From an uncultured Burkholderiales bacterium (GTDB lineage: Bacteria > Pseudomonadota > Gammaproteobacteria > Burkholderiales > Burkholderiaceae_C): a stretch of DNA of 64,000 nt. The stretch covers positions 1 to 64,000 of the forward strand of contig CAIOTD010000025.1 in assembly GCA_903861115.1 (NCBI GenBank), given 5' to 3'. Position numbers and translations under genes: made by a program. Each line of letters begins with the position of its first letter. The stretch's first letter is position 1. Positions 39,909 to 49,688 of this stretch are shown piece after piece. The notes under the pieces are model-generated. The model had not been told where the DNA came from and made no database searches. It saw only the letters and a program-made list of their open reading frames with translations.

Positions 39909-40616
39909 TCAGTGACCGATTTTGCTCTCTTGGCCTTGCACCAATCGGCGCAGGTTTTCTTTGTGCCGATAAATCAACAAACACGTCATGCCAATGGAAC
40001 ACACCAAGACATCCACGCGAGTTTGCCAAAGCCAGTTGTTCATGAGTGCATAAAAGATCGGCGCAAACAAGGCCCCGATCAAAGCCGCCAAGGAAGAGTA
40101 GCGCCACACCTTGGCGACCCCCACCCAGCACAGCATGGTCGCCAAACCCAACAAAGGCTCAAAGCCGGCCAAAACGCCAGCCGCAGTGGCCACCCCTTTG
40201 CCGCCCTTGAAGCCAAAAAAGACCGGCCACAAATGACCGAAAAAGGCAAACAAGCCAATAAAACCTGCGCCCCACAACACCGTGGGTTCGAGCACCACGC
40301 TTGAGGGCACGTCGGACGCATAAAAAAACCAAGAAGGAATCCCGTAAGAGCCCACCAAGAACCACTTGAACACCACCACAGGCAACCACCCCTTGAAGGC
40401 ATCCATGAAAAGCGTCCACGCGGCTGCCCTTTTGTTGCCCGTTCTGAGCACATTGGTTGCGCCTGGATTTTTGCTGCCAAATGTTCTTGGGTCCTCAAGA
40501 CCCATGACTCGAGAGATCAGTACGGCAAAAGACAAGGAGCCGATCAAGTAGGCCACCAGCAGCATGATCACCCAAGTCAAGAAAAAACCACCGGTACTAG
40601 ATAAAAATTCACCCAT
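39909..40616 (-). CDS. plsY: Glycerol-3-phosphate acyltransferase PlsY
   Basis: Inner-membrane enzyme that transfers acyl from acyl-phosphate to glycerol 3-phosphate. About 235 residues from MGEFLSS (40616); the longer frame to 40859 is a non-family extension. Catalytic loop motifs 'GSLSFAVLISR', 'SKNPGATNVLRTGNK', 'FKGGKGVATAAGV' are visible, with several transmembrane helices between them. Confidence 0.94.
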   Translation of the reverse strand: MGEFLSSTGGFFLTWVIMLLVAYLIGSLSFAVLISRVMGLEDPRTFGSKNPGATNVLRTGNKRAAAWTLFMDAFKGWLPVVVFKWFLVGSYGIPSWFFYASDVPSSVVLEPTVLWGAGFIGLFAFFGHLWPVFFGFKGGKGVATAAGVLAGFEPLLGLATMLCWVGVAKVWRYSSLAALIGALFAPIFYALMNNWLWQTRVDVLVCSIGMTCLLIYRHKENLRRLVQGQESKIGH

Positions 40617-40820
40617 CGATTCAAACCACCCTTTTGTAAGATTGCCCAAGCAAGTATAGGTGCAAATAGGTCCCTTGGCCCTTGGGCGCAAAACCAATTT
40701 TTCTCGGCCGATGTGACTCGTTTTGTGAAGTCTTTTAGCCCGAGCGCACTGTCCCCATGCACTCACCTCAAAAATGCCTTGCAGACACAAACTACAATGC
40801 GCTAGCGCCCACCCAGCCCC

Positions 40821-41759
40821 ATGCACAACAACGAATCCTCTTTCATGTACCGCCCCCAACGCGTCGCCAAGTCTTTAAAGCTCGAGATCCGAGGTCACCA
40901 GTACCACGTGCTGACCTGGGGACAGCAGCAAACGCAAGAACCTCCATTGGTCCTGCTTCACGGCTGGATGGATTTGGCCGCATCTTTTCAATTTTTGGTC
41001 GACGCCTTGAATCCAGACCGGTTCATCATTGCACCGGACTGGCGTGGATTTGGAGACACCCAAGGACCCGACGTGGATCACTATGTGTTTGCTGACTATC
41101 TGGGGGACCTGGACTTTTTACTGGACCACTTCGAAGCAACACTGGGCTGCAAGACATTCAATGTGCTCGGTCACAGCATGGGGGGCAATGTGGCCATGAT
41201 GTACGCAGGTATTCAAGAGGCGCGAATCCACAAATTGATCAATCTTGAGGGATTTGGCATGCCCGCGACCCGAGCCTCGATGGCCAAAGGTCGCTACCGA
41301 CGCTGGCTAGATGAATTGAAAGCCCTGGACCAACAAAGTTTGGCCCTCAAACCTTATGCCAACTTGAACGATGTGGCCAAACGTTTGATGAAGAACAACC
41401 CAAGACTCAAAGAAGACTTTGCCCATTGGCTAGCAAGCCAGTGGGCTTGTCCGCTAGAAAACGGTGAGTGGCGCCTCAAAGCGCGGGCGGCCCACAAAGT
41501 GGTCAGTGCACAGTTGTACCGTTTGGACGAAATGCAAGAAATCTTCAAAGGCATCACGGCCCCCACCCTTTGCGTTCATTCAAGCGACTTACAATTGGAT
41601 CGCTGGTGGAAGGGGACGTATACCTTTGATCAGTACCAAGAAAGACTTCAAGCGGTGGCTCATTTGAGCCAAACCCAAGTCAAGGAAAGCGGTCACATGC
41701 TGCACCACGACCAACCCCAAGCATTGGCCCAAGTCGTTGAGGCCTTTCTTGCCCAATGA
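40821..41759 (+). CDS. Alpha/beta-fold hydrolase
   Basis: 312 residues; ATG 40845 is an alternative start. No signal peptide. Oxyanion-hole 'VLLHGWMDLAASF', nucleophile elbow 'LGHSMGGN' near residue 120, acid residue region near 'LCVHSSDLQLDRWWK', His in 'VKESGHMLHHDQP'. Typical cytoplasmic serine hydrolase; substrate not predictable. Followed 24 bases later by the flavoprotein. Confidence 0.87.
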   Translation: MHNNESSFMYRPQRVAKSLKLEIRGHQYHVLTWGQQQTQEPPLVLLHGWMDLAASFQFLVDALNPDRFIIAPDWRGFGDTQGPDVDHYVFADYLGDLDFLLDHFEATLGCKTFNVLGHSMGGNVAMMYAGIQEARIHKLINLEGFGMPATRASMAKGRYRRWLDELKALDQQSLALKPYANLNDVAKRLMKNNPRLKEDFAHWLASQWACPLENGEWRLKARAAHKVVSAQLYRLDEMQEIFKGITAPTLCVHSSDLQLDRWWKGTYTFDQYQERLQAVAHLSQTQVKESGHMLHHDQPQALAQVVEAFLAQ

Positions 41760-41783
41760 CCCTGACCTGAAGGTTGATTCACC

Positions 41784-43025
41784 ATGTTTAAAACCGATGT
41801 CTTGATCATTGGCGCCGGCGCGGCGGGCCTCTTTTGTGCCGGCATTGCCAAACAAAAGGGGCTGAACGTGATCGTCATTGACCACGCCAGCAAATTGGCT
41901 GAAAAAGTGCGCATCTCAGGGGGCGGGCGCAGCAACTTCACCAATATCGATATCGACCCACAGCAACCGAGCAAGCATTTCATCTCAGAAAACCCACGCT
42001 TTTGCACCAGCGCCCTGTCCAGATACAGCGCCCAGGATTTCGTCCAGTGGATGCGCGCCAAGCATGTGCCCTTTCATGAAAAACACAAAGGTCAACTCTT
42101 TTGCGACCGCTCATCTGAGGATTTGATACAAGCACTGCTTCTAGAATGCGATGCAGGTGCCAGTGGCGCGCATGTGCAAATCATGCCGTCGTGCAAACTT
42201 GAACACCTGAATCACCACGACCAAGCCACGCCTTATTACGAAGCACTCACCGATCAAGGCCGCATACAAAGTCAAGCCGTGGTCGTCGCCACTGGAGGCT
42301 TGTCCATACCTCAAATTGGCGCCTCCGATTTGGGCTATCGTTTGGCCAAGCAATTTGGTATTCGCGTGACCCCCACTCGCCCGGCATTGGTGCCCCTGGT
42401 CTTTGAACCTCAAGCATGGTCCTCCTTTGCAAGTCTCTCGGGCGTGTCCTTGCCCGTTTTGATTGAAATTGGGCAAGGCAAGAAAAAAACCAGCTTTGAA
42501 GAAGACTTGCTCTTCACGCACAGAGGACTCTCAGGGCCCGCAGCCCTTCAAATCTCCTCCTATTGGCATGAGGAGCAAGCGCTGAACATCAATTTGCTGC
42601 CCCATTTGGATCTTGGGGCGTTCTTGTTGGCGTTAAAACAACAATCAAAAAAACTTCTCCTCAATGAATTGAGCACTCAATTGCCCAACCGACTTGCGCA
42701 GACTTGGAGCCACCTCAACCCCGAGTGGCTCAAATCCATGCCCGATCTATCAAACAAAAGTATTCAACATATCACTCAATCCCTACAAAACTGGGAGCTG
42801 CGCCCTCAAACCACTGAGGGGTATAAAAAAGCGGAGGTCACCGCGGGTGGCGTCGACACCAGAGACTTGTCCCAGCAAACCATGCAATCCAAACAAGCAG
42901 GCCTGTATTTCATTGGAGAAGTCGTGGACATCACGGGCTGGCTTGGGGGTTACAACTTCCAATGGGCTTGGTCCAGCGCATTTGCATGTGCAAATGGCTT
43001 GGCAAGTCAATTAAATAAGCTATAA
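41784..43025 (+). CDS. HI0933/YhiN-type NAD(P)/FAD-dependent oxidoreductase
   Basis: 413 residues. N-terminal FAD-binding Rossmann motif 'VLIIGAGAAGLFCAGIAKQKG', 'VRISGGGRSNFTNID', then a middle domain and the C-terminal return 'AEVTAGGVDTRDLS' and 'GLYFIGEVVDITGWLGGYNFQWAWSS'. This is the HI0933-like family of flavoproteins, with uncertain reductase substrate (BaiN-like). Its 3' end contains the rpsU promoter. Confidence 0.9.
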   Translation: MFKTDVLIIGAGAAGLFCAGIAKQKGLNVIVIDHASKLAEKVRISGGGRSNFTNIDIDPQQPSKHFISENPRFCTSALSRYSAQDFVQWMRAKHVPFHEKHKGQLFCDRSSEDLIQALLLECDAGASGAHVQIMPSCKLEHLNHHDQATPYYEALTDQGRIQSQAVVVATGGLSIPQIGASDLGYRLAKQFGIRVTPTRPALVPLVFEPQAWSSFASLSGVSLPVLIEIGQGKKKTSFEEDLLFTHRGLSGPAALQISSYWHEEQALNINLLPHLDLGAFLLALKQQSKKLLLNELSTQLPNRLAQTWSHLNPEWLKSMPDLSNKSIQHITQSLQNWELRPQTTEGYKKAEVTAGGVDTRDLSQQTMQSKQAGLYFIGEVVDITGWLGGYNFQWAWSSAFACANGLASQLNKL

Positions 43026-43026
43026 T
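42999..43026 (+). promoter_or_regulatory. Sigma-70 promoter of rpsU
   Basis: TTGGCA (42999-43004), 16-base spacer, TATAAT (43021-43026). It overlaps the last codons and stop of the flavoprotein gene. Transcription from about 43033 gives a leader of about 115 bases. Confidence 0.7.
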
Positions 43027-43032
43027 CGATCT

Positions 43033-43147
43033 CTTTACTGGCTAAACCCAACGGCCGCAAATGTTAGAGTTGGGATAACCGCTGGCATGGCTTTGGAGCC
43101 TGATCTTCTCCGAAACCCTCTGTAAGCACAATTAAATTTCACCGTCA
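43033..43147 (+). promoter_or_regulatory. Structured 5' leader of rpsU
   Basis: The leader holds a stem CCCAAC/GTTGGG (43047-43074) and a second possible stem GGAG/CTCC around 43096-43112, with an A-rich single-stranded stretch before the ATG. Could be an autoregulatory site for S21 or a processing signal; not tested. Confidence 0.35.
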
Positions 43148-43360
43148 ATGACAACCATTCGCGTTAAAGAAAACGAGCCCTTTGATGTGGCACTGCGCAG
43201 ATTCAAGCGCACTATTGAAAAATTAGGCCTTTTGACCGACCTTCGTGCACGTGAGTTTTATGAAAAACCCACTGCTGAGCGCAAGAGGAAAAAAGCGGCC
43301 GCTGTTAAACGCCACTACAAACGTGTGCGCAGCATGCAGTTGCCCAAGAAGCTTTATTGA
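43148..43360 (+). CDS. rpsU: 30S ribosomal protein S21
   Basis: 70 residues, highly basic: '[20 protein letters not shown]' start and '[19 protein letters not shown]' tail, the standard bS21 pattern. bS21 binds near the 3' end of 16S rRNA and helps start-site selection. Followed by a terminator and then the yqeY-like gene, the conserved Betaproteobacterial order. Confidence 0.97.
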
Positions 43361-43388
43361 TTTAACCCTCAATTCAGCCTTCCCCTTC

Positions 43389-43425
43389 AAAGCTCGTCTG
43401 GGTCCATCACCTTGACGAGCTTTTT
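43389..43425 (+). terminator. Rho-independent terminator after rpsU
   Basis: Ten-bp stem AAAGCTCGTC/GACGAGCTTT with a 15-base loop and a T run, placed 28 bases past the rpsU stop and 24 bases before the next start. It likely attenuates rather than blocks read-through. Confidence 0.75.
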
Positions 43426-43448
43426 GCATTGAGCCCTGGAGAAACACA

Positions 43449-43901
43449 ATGACCCTCAAAGAAACCATCACCGAAGACATGAAAACGGCCATGAAGGCCA
43501 AAGACAGCGCACGCTTGGGCACCATTCGCTTGCTGCAAGCGGCCATGAAACAAAAAGAAGTCGATGAGCGCATCACCTTGGATGACATCCAAATTGTTGC
43601 CATCATCGACAAGCTGATCAAGCAAAGGAAAGACTCCATCAGCGCTTACGAGCAAGCCAAACGCGAAGATTTGGCCCAAATCGAGCGCGATGAAATGGCC
43701 GTGCTTGAGGTGTATTTGCCTAAAAGAATGAGCCAAGAGGAAGTGAACGCGGCCGTTAAAGCGTTGGTGACTCAATTGGGGGCCAACGGGCCCGCCGACA
43801 TGGGGCGCGTCATGGCCGCGGCCAAGACCGAGTTCACGGGCAAAGCGGAAATGTCACACGTCTCCTTGGCCGTCAAAGCCGCGCTCAACCCATCCGTCTG
43901 A
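43449..43901 (+). CDS. GatB/YqeY domain protein
   Basis: 150 residues. Helical YqeY fold: 'LKETITEDMKTAMKAKDSAR', 'RLLQAAMKQKEVDER' and 'KRKDSISAYEQAKREDLA' with the C-terminal 'FTGKAEMSHVSLAVKAAL'. The C-terminal domain resembles that of the GatB amidotransferase subunit that contacts tRNA. Function unknown; constantly found between rpsU and dnaG in related genomes. A strong terminator follows, so any dnaG is not directly downstream here. Confidence 0.92.
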   Translation: MTLKETITEDMKTAMKAKDSARLGTIRLLQAAMKQKEVDERITLDDIQIVAIIDKLIKQRKDSISAYEQAKREDLAQIERDEMAVLEVYLPKRMSQEEVNAAVKALVTQLGANGPADMGRVMAAAKTEFTGKAEMSHVSLAVKAALNPSV

Positions 43902-43914
43902 GCGCAAGAACGAC

Positions 43915-43951
43915 AAAAGGGGTGCAGTGCGTTCACTGCGCCCCTTTTTTT
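43915..43951. terminator. Bidirectional rho-independent terminator
   Basis: AAAAGGGG-TGCAGTG-CGTT-CACTGCG-CCCCTTTTTTT: a long GC stem with one mismatch, A's on one side and T's on the other. It separates the convergent yqeY-like and pmbA genes. Confidence 0.88.
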
Positions 43952-43970
43952 ATATCAGCGTTGGCGTGCC

Positions 43971-45362
43971 TTAGCTGCCCGCAACGGTCATCTTGTCAAT
44001 CAAGATGGAGCCCACGGTCTTGGCACCATAGTTGTAGCGATCTGCGCCCACCGCCTTGATGCCCTTGAACATTTTGGCCAAATTGCCTGCAATGGTGATC
44101 TCTTGAACGGGAAAGGCGATCTCGCCCTTCTCCACCCAAAATCCACTCGCGCCCCTTGAGTAGTCCCCGGTCACGTAGTTCACGCCTTGGCCCATCAACT
44201 CGATGACAAACAGGCCCGTGCCCAACTTTTCAATCATGCGTTTCAAGTCATCGTGCTCTCGCGTGAGCTTGGAGCTCAAAACCAAATTGTGGGACCCTCC
44301 AGCATTGCCTGTGGTTCTCATGCCGAGCTTTCGAGCTGAATAAGTGCCTAAAAAATACCCCTGCACACGCCCTGCATCCACAACCCGTCTGGCATGGGTC
44401 TTGACCCCCTCGTCATCAAAGGGCGCGCTCCCTTTGCCGCCCAACACGAAAGGATCCTCCTCCAAATAGATGTCCTTGGGAAAGACTTGCTTGCCCAACG
44501 AGTCCAACAAGAAGGTACTTTTCCTGTACAAAGCCCCACCACTGATCGCTTGAACAAAATGCCCGAGCAAACCAGCGGCCAAGGTGGATTCAAAAAGCAC
44601 AGGACATTCGAGGGTGGAGATTTTGCGAGATTTCAAACGACTGAGCGCACGCTCAGCCGCGTAACGACCCACCGACTGGGGCGAAGCCAATAAAAGCGGA
44701 TCCCTCATGGAACTGTACCAGGCATCCCTTTGCATTTGGTCGCCCTTGCCTGCGATGGGGGCCACGGACAGGCTGTGCCTGGAGCTCGCATACCCACCTC
44801 TGAATCCCCTGGTGTGGCTGCTAAAGAAGTGGCTTTGTTGCGCAGAAACAGCCGCCCCCTCGCTGTTGGTGATCTTTTTGTCGGTCTTGAATGCAGCGTC
44901 TTCGCACTCGATGGCCAAAGCACACGCCTCTTGTGCTGTGATTTGCCAAGGGTGAAATAGACCCAAATCTTTGTAACTTTTGCAGACGTCTCGCGCATCT
45001 GGCAATCCAGCAGCCGGGTCTTGGGCCGTGAAGCGGGCAATGTCATAAGCCGCTTGCACGGTTCTCTCGATGGCGGCAAAGGAGAAGTCAGAGGTGCTCG
45101 CGTTGCCGCGTCTTGCACCCAAATAGACCGTGACACCCAATGCTTTGTCTCGGTTTCGCTCCACCGTCTCAAGCGCGCCCTTTCTGACCGAAACGCTCAA
45201 GCCGCACCCCTCTGAGGCTTCCGCTCCAGCGTCACTTGCACCGAGCTTGCGTGCATGGGCCAAGGCGTGATCGACCAGTGACTCAAAGTGCGCTCTGGTG
45301 TAAGAAAACCCCGTCAAAGTGTCTTTGGGGGAGGAAAGTTGGGATGTTTTTAATTTTTTCAT
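43971..45362 (-). CDS. pmbA: Metalloprotease-like PmbA/TldE
   Basis: 463 residues, family length. Partner of TldD in processing of microcin and CcdA-type peptides. N-terminal 'GLSVSVRKGALETVERNRDK' matches the family; the C-terminal part has 'SRKLGMRTTGNAGGSHNLVL' and 'RGASGFWVEKGEIAFPVQEITIAG'. TldE lacks the HExxxH zinc motif, and none is visible, which fits PmbA rather than TldD. Divergent from darP by 61 bases, the conserved pair. Confidence 0.93.
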   Translation of the reverse strand: MKKLKTSQLSSPKDTLTGFSYTRAHFESLVDHALAHARKLGASDAGAEASEGCGLSVSVRKGALETVERNRDKALGVTVYLGARRGNASTSDFSFAAIERTVQAAYDIARFTAQDPAAGLPDARDVCKSYKDLGLFHPWQITAQEACALAIECEDAAFKTDKKITNSEGAAVSAQQSHFFSSHTRGFRGGYASSRHSLSVAPIAGKGDQMQRDAWYSSMRDPLLLASPQSVGRYAAERALSRLKSRKISTLECPVLFESTLAAGLLGHFVQAISGGALYRKSTFLLDSLGKQVFPKDIYLEEDPFVLGGKGSAPFDDEGVKTHARRVVDAGRVQGYFLGTYSARKLGMRTTGNAGGSHNLVLSSKLTREHDDLKRMIEKLGTGLFVIELMGQGVNYVTGDYSRGASGFWVEKGEIAFPVQEITIAGNLAKMFKGIKAVGADRYNYGAKTVGSILIDKMTVAGS

Positions 45363-45423
45363 GAACGTATATGATACTGTCGCCTTTGACCTTCTCGCAA
45401 TGCAGGCGATAATTCACCCCAAG

Positions 45424-46101
45424 ATGTCAAGAAAACCCAAAAAAGGCTACTACGTTCGAGGAGAGTTTGTTGCTGAAGGCAGCGAACTTGATTTGGCCTA
45501 TAAACGTGAACTCAAAGGCAGCGACAGCGCGAGCAAAACCGATCTCAAACGCGAAAGCACTGAGCGGCAAAAACTCGGCGTTGAGTTGCTCGACCTCAGG
45601 ACCGATCTGAAACAAAAATTGCTCGACCTGGGACACCTCTCAAGCACCCTTGTGGATGCCTTGGCGCAAGCCAAGAAAATCACCGACTTTGAGGGCAAAC
45701 GTCGTCAAATGCAGTACGTTGGCAAACTCATGCGCAAACTCTCCGAAGAGGACATTGAACGCATCAAAGAAAGCCTCCTGGTTCAACACGGCGGCTCCGC
45801 CGCAGAGACCAAAGCCCTGCATGAAGCGGAAATGTGGCGGGACCGCTTGATCAACGATCAAGACGCGTTTGCGCAGTGGATGGTGCTCTTTGCTGACACC
45901 GATGCACAACAACTTCGCGCCTTGATTCGTCAAGCCAGAAAGGATGCCGTGCCCCTTGGCGAGAAAGAAACCTCCATGGGACTGGCCCCAAGGCAGTCGC
46001 GCGCTTATAGAGAAATTTTTCAGTGGATCAGAGCCGCCATGGGCCTCAAGCACCAAGAAAGCCTTGCCGAACAACAAGATGAAGAACCCCTAGCGCCTTG
46101 A
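45424..46101 (+). CDS. darP: Ribosome biogenesis factor DarP (YjgA)
   Basis: 225 residues from MSRKPKKGYY (45424); the upstream frame runs into the pmbA promoter and is not conserved-like. 'LKRESTERQKLGVELLDL' and 'LSEEDIERIKESLLVQHGGS' and 'WRDRLINDQDAFAQWM' are typical. Helps 50S subunit maturation. The acidic C-terminal tail is variable in this family. Confidence 0.93.
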   Translation: MSRKPKKGYYVRGEFVAEGSELDLAYKRELKGSDSASKTDLKRESTERQKLGVELLDLRTDLKQKLLDLGHLSSTLVDALAQAKKITDFEGKRRQMQYVGKLMRKLSEEDIERIKESLLVQHGGSAAETKALHEAEMWRDRLINDQDAFAQWMVLFADTDAQQLRALIRQARKDAVPLGEKETSMGLAPRQSRAYREIFQWIRAAMGLKHQESLAEQQDEEPLAP

Positions 46102-46171
46102 ACCGCTTTAAAGCCTCTGAACTTTTCTCCAAGCCCACGCCACAAAGAACCCCGACCCTTTCTTGATCAAC

Positions 46172-46786
46172 ATGAACGCTTCCCCCCCCGTCGACCCCAG
46201 ATGTGACCCCGTAAAGATTGGTTTGCTCTCCATCAGCGACCGCGCTTCTAGCGGCGTTTACGAAGACAAGGGGCTGCCCGCTTTAAAAAATTGGCTTTCA
46301 AGCGCTCTTTGGAACCCCATTGAGTGGCAAGCCCGCATCATCCCCGATGAGCAAGCCTTGATCACCGCATGTTTGCTGGACTGGGTCAAAGAAGGTTGCC
46401 ATTTGATTTTGACCACTGGGGGCACAGGCCCGTCGCCTAGGGACGTGACGCCTGAGGCCACCTTGGCGGTTCAAGGCAAAGAAATGCCAGGATTTGGTGA
46501 ACAGATGCGTCAAATCAGCCTGCATTTTGTCCCGACCGCCATCTTGTCCAGACAAGTTGCAGTGATCAAAGACGCCAGTTTGATCATCAATTTACCCGGT
46601 CAACCCAAATCGATTGAAGAGACCTTGGGCGGCCTAAAGGATGAGAAGGGTCACACCGTGGTCCAAGGCATCTTTGCCGCCGTGCCTTACGGCATCGACT
46701 TGATTGGGGGACCTTATTTGGAGTGCAAAGAAGAGTTTTGCAAAGCATTCCGACCCAAAACAGCACTTCACTCAAGAAGAATCTAG
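46172..46786 (+). CDS. mog: Molybdopterin adenylyltransferase
   Basis: 204 residues from ATG 46172 (TTG at 46163 is an alternative). MogA/MoaB fold: 'KIGLLSISDRASSGVYEDKG', the nucleotide loop 'LILTTGGTGPSPRDVTPEAT' with the catalytic Asp, and 'LIINLPGQPKSIEETLGGLK'. It activates molybdopterin with AMP before metal insertion. Shows a molybdoenzyme is made. Reaction is known for the family; the target enzyme is not in this window. Confidence 0.92.
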   Translation: MNASPPVDPRCDPVKIGLLSISDRASSGVYEDKGLPALKNWLSSALWNPIEWQARIIPDEQALITACLLDWVKEGCHLILTTGGTGPSPRDVTPEATLAVQGKEMPGFGEQMRQISLHFVPTAILSRQVAVIKDASLIINLPGQPKSIEETLGGLKDEKGHTVVQGIFAAVPYGIDLIGGPYLECKEEFCKAFRPKTALHSRRI

Positions 46787-46802
46787 ACTCAACTCAAAGC
46801 GC

Positions 46803-47594
46803 TCAACGCTTGGCGTCTCGCTGCAGGGTTGCCAGCTGAGTTTGCAGCGCCAAGATGAGACGCTCTTGCTCCATCGCGCGATCGCTCAACTCCTTGATGG
46901 ACTGGGCCACGGGGTCATCGGCTTGGGTGATGCCATAGGCTGAAAAAGCCGAAGGGTCTTGTGCATTTTGAACACTGGACTTGTCGGTGAGGTCCAAGGA
47001 GACAGGCTGACTTGCCGGTGCCAAGGCACTGTCCGAGCTTGTGGTGTGAGCGCTTTCATGCGGAGCAACACTTTTGGACTGAGGCTCAATGATGCGCGCT
47101 GGGTTGCCAATGGCCGTGGCGCCCTTGGGAACGGGCTTGGTCACCACCGCATTGCTCCCAATGCGAGCGCCGTCGCCCACCTCGAACCCTCCGAGCACTT
47201 TGGCGCCTGCACCCACCACCACATCTCGACCCAGTGTGGGGTGGCGTTTTGCACCTTTGTACAAACTCGTGCCCCCAAGCGTCACCCCTTGGTAAATTGT
47301 GCAACCATCTCCTATTTCTGCCGTCTCTCCCACCACCACGCCCATCGCGTGGTCAAAGAAAACGCGGTGACCTATTTTGGCCGCCGGGTGGATCTCAATG
47401 CCCGTCAAAAAACGACTCACATGGGCAATAAAGCGACCCAACCACCACAGGCCCATGCCCCAAAGGGCGTGTGCAGCGCGGTGCAGGATCAAAGCATGCA
47501 AGCCTGGATAGCAAGTGAGCACCTCAAAGCGGCTCTTGGCCGCAGGATCGCGCTCAAAAATGCATTCAATATCATCTCTTATCGTTTTAAACAT
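46803..47594 (-). CDS. cysE: Serine O-acetyltransferase
   Basis: 263 residues. First step of cysteine synthesis. N-terminal helices ('[20 protein letters not shown]') and left-handed beta-helix with '[19 protein letters not shown]', '[17 protein letters not shown]' and '[20 protein letters not shown]'. Catalytic His/Asp are in '[12 protein letters not shown]'. A long C-terminal extension (from about 160) is Ser/Ala-rich with '[19 protein letters not shown]', as in related bacteria. Starts seven bases after trmJ. Confidence 0.92.
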   Translation of the reverse strand: MFKTIRDDIECIFERDPAAKSRFEVLTCYPGLHALILHRAAHALWGMGLWWLGRFIAHVSRFLTGIEIHPAAKIGHRVFFDHAMGVVVGETAEIGDGCTIYQGVTLGGTSLYKGAKRHPTLGRDVVVGAGAKVLGGFEVGDGARIGSNAVVTKPVPKGATAIGNPARIIEPQSKSVAPHESAHTTSSDSALAPASQPVSLDLTDKSSVQNAQDPSAFSAYGITQADDPVAQSIKELSDRAMEQERLILALQTQLATLQRDAKR

Positions 47595-47601
47595 AACGCG
47601 C

Positions 47602-48369
47602 CTAGTCTATTCTTTTTAGCGGTTCTTTGGGGACCATTTGTTTAGCAACACCTCTGAGAATGTGGACTTCCTCGGTGGAGAGATTCGCACGGTTAAATAT
47701 TTGCTGCAAGCGTGGCATGAGTTTTTTAGGTGCCAAGGGATCAAGAAAACCAATTTTCACAAGCGAGTCTTGCCAATGTGCCATGAGGCCTGCGATCTCC
47801 TTGGCATCGGCCAAGGAACGAGACCCTGCCTCAGGCTCAAAAGAGGCATACGGGTCTGGCGTGCCTGACGAAAACCCGCCAAGCGCCAGGCGCCACTCAT
47901 AGGCCAGAACCTGCGCCGCACTGGCCAAATTCAAGGACCCAAAATGAGGGTTGGTGGGAATGCTCAAAGCCACGTCACAGCGGTACACATCGTCGTTCAG
48001 CATGCCAAAGCGCTCTGAACCAAAAAGAAAGGCAACGCCACTGGGTGTTTCTCGCTCGGGGGCCAACACGTCTTGGAAGTGCTCTCTGGGAAAACGCGTA
48101 GGGGGACCAAAATCTCTGGGGGTCATGGCCGTGGCGCACAAATGCGTCATCCCGTCAAGCGCCTCCTCAAGGCTTGAGACCACGCGCGCGCGCTCGAGCA
48201 CATCGTGTGCGCCACTTGCGCGTTGTTTGGTCTCCTCGCGCCTGAGCACATTGTCAAAACGTGGGTTGACCAAGACCAAATCATCAAAACCCATGACTTT
48301 CATGGCTCTTGCGACGCCGCCCACATTGCCAGCGTGGCTGGTCTGAATTAATATAAAACGCGTTTTCAT
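47602..48369 (-). CDS. trmJ: tRNA (cytidine/uridine-2'-O)-methyltransferase TrmJ-like
   Basis: 255-residue SPOUT knot methyltransferase for position 32 of tRNA. '[22 protein letters not shown]' style N-terminus, '[10 protein letters not shown]', '[20 protein letters not shown]' and '[24 protein letters not shown]' are the characteristic knot motifs. Divergent from suhB across 295 bases, as in many Proteobacteria. Confidence 0.9.
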   Translation of the reverse strand: MKTRFILIQTSHAGNVGGVARAMKVMGFDDLVLVNPRFDNVLRREETKQRASGAHDVLERARVVSSLEEALDGMTHLCATAMTPRDFGPPTRFPREHFQDVLAPERETPSGVAFLFGSERFGMLNDDVYRCDVALSIPTNPHFGSLNLASAAQVLAYEWRLALGGFSSGTPDPYASFEPEAGSRSLADAKEIAGLMAHWQDSLVKIGFLDPLAPKKLMPRLQQIFNRANLSTEEVHILRGVAKQMVPKEPLKRID

Positions 48370-48664
48370 GAAGGCTTATGTTGATCTAAGGACAGGCAAA
48401 GCCTTGAAGAGGCGTTAAAAAAGGAGAAGTTCCCCCAATGATGACTTAAAATACGGTCAGTGAACTTTAAATAGCAAAAAACCGCTCACAAGCCCAAGCG
48501 CCAATGGCAGACATTTGCACCCAAGCTTTGAACCCAGTGCTATTTTAAAGATTTATCAAGGCTCTTTTCCTGATCCAGGGTGACTTTCTTTTACAAGCAC
48601 ACCGGATTTGCATTGAACCCCCCACTCGCAATATCGCCCCTTTGAAACTCACGATTGTTCTTTT
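48370..48664. other. Divergent intergenic region trmJ/suhB
   Basis: 295 bases without a convincing gene. Short A+T-rich patches ('ttaaaatacgg', 'tattttaaag') may hold promoters for both sides, but none fits well enough to call. No tRNA, terminator or known operator was seen. Confidence 0.4.
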
Positions 48665-49609
48665 ATGATGCCCTCCAACTCCCTACACCCCATGCTCAAT
48701 GTGGCCATCAAAGCAGCACGAGCCGCAGGGTCTGTGATCAATCGAGCCGCTTTGGATGTCGAGTCTGTTCGCATCTCCGAGAAAAAAATCAATGACTTTG
48801 TGACAGAAGTTGACCACGAAAGCGAGCAACTCATCATTGAGACGCTCCTTGGGGCGTATCCCGATCATGGCATCTTGGCAGAAGAATCTGGCACGACCCA
48901 TGGGTCAGCCAACGCCGACCACATCTGGATCATTGACCCCTTGGATGGCACCACCAATTTCATTCACGGCTTTCCTGTTTATTGTGTGAGCATTGCCCTT
49001 CAAGTCAAGGGCAAAATCGAACAAGCCGTCATTTATGACCCCACCCGCAACGACTTGTTCACGGCCACAAAGGGACGCGGCGCATTTGTCAACGACCGAC
49101 GCATGAGAGTCAGCAAACGCACGCAACTCAAGGATTGCATGCTGAGCACAGGCTTTCCATTTCGCGCTGAGGATGACTTGAGCGCCTACTTGAGCATCTT
49201 AAAAGACATCATCCCCAAAACCGCTGCGCTCAGACGCCCAGGTTCTGCCGCACTTGATTTGGCGTATCTTGCTGCCGGTTACACCGATGGATTTTTTGAA
49301 ACCGGTTTGGCGCCTTGGGACATCGCTGCGGGCTCATTGTTGGTCACCGAAGCTGGCGGCCTCATTGGCAACTACAGCGGCGAAGCCCCTTATTTAGATG
49401 CGCAAGAAGTCATGGCCGCAAGTCCCAAGATTTACGCACAAATGGTGCCTATTTTGAAGCCTTACTCCAAATTCCACACGAGCGCGTCCAGCACCGAGGA
49501 CGTCAACAGCGAAGAAAAAGCTGCTCCAAGCGGCACCTTCACGCTCAAGGCACCAACCTCGCCCACCTCCTTGGCTCTCAAAAGATTGCGCTCCTCCCAA
49601 GGCAACTGA
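48665..49609 (+). CDS. suhB: Inositol-1-monophosphatase family protein SuhB
   Basis: 314 residues. Mg-dependent phosphatase; in E. coli SuhB also binds RNA polymerase for rRNA antitermination. Metal motif '[17 protein letters not shown]', upstream Glu in 'GILAEESG', and '[18 protein letters not shown]' at the C-terminal site. The tail after about 265 is Ser/Thr/Pro-rich and longer than in E. coli (267 residues). Confidence 0.92.
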   Translation: MMPSNSLHPMLNVAIKAARAAGSVINRAALDVESVRISEKKINDFVTEVDHESEQLIIETLLGAYPDHGILAEESGTTHGSANADHIWIIDPLDGTTNFIHGFPVYCVSIALQVKGKIEQAVIYDPTRNDLFTATKGRGAFVNDRRMRVSKRTQLKDCMLSTGFPFRAEDDLSAYLSILKDIIPKTAALRRPGSAALDLAYLAAGYTDGFFETGLAPWDIAAGSLLVTEAGGLIGNYSGEAPYLDAQEVMAASPKIYAQMVPILKPYSKFHTSASSTEDVNSEEKAAPSGTFTLKAPTSPTSLALKRLRSSQGN

Positions 49610-49688
49610 GCGAACCAAAGCGGCGTCACCTCGCTTTGTGTTGACCCATTAACCTTCGCGCATCCTGCACCCCACACCCAACAGCCGT

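Noticed and set aside
40617-40859. N-terminal extension of plsY
   Set aside because: Family proteins start at the first membrane segment, MGEFLSS at 40616; the extension looks non-coding.
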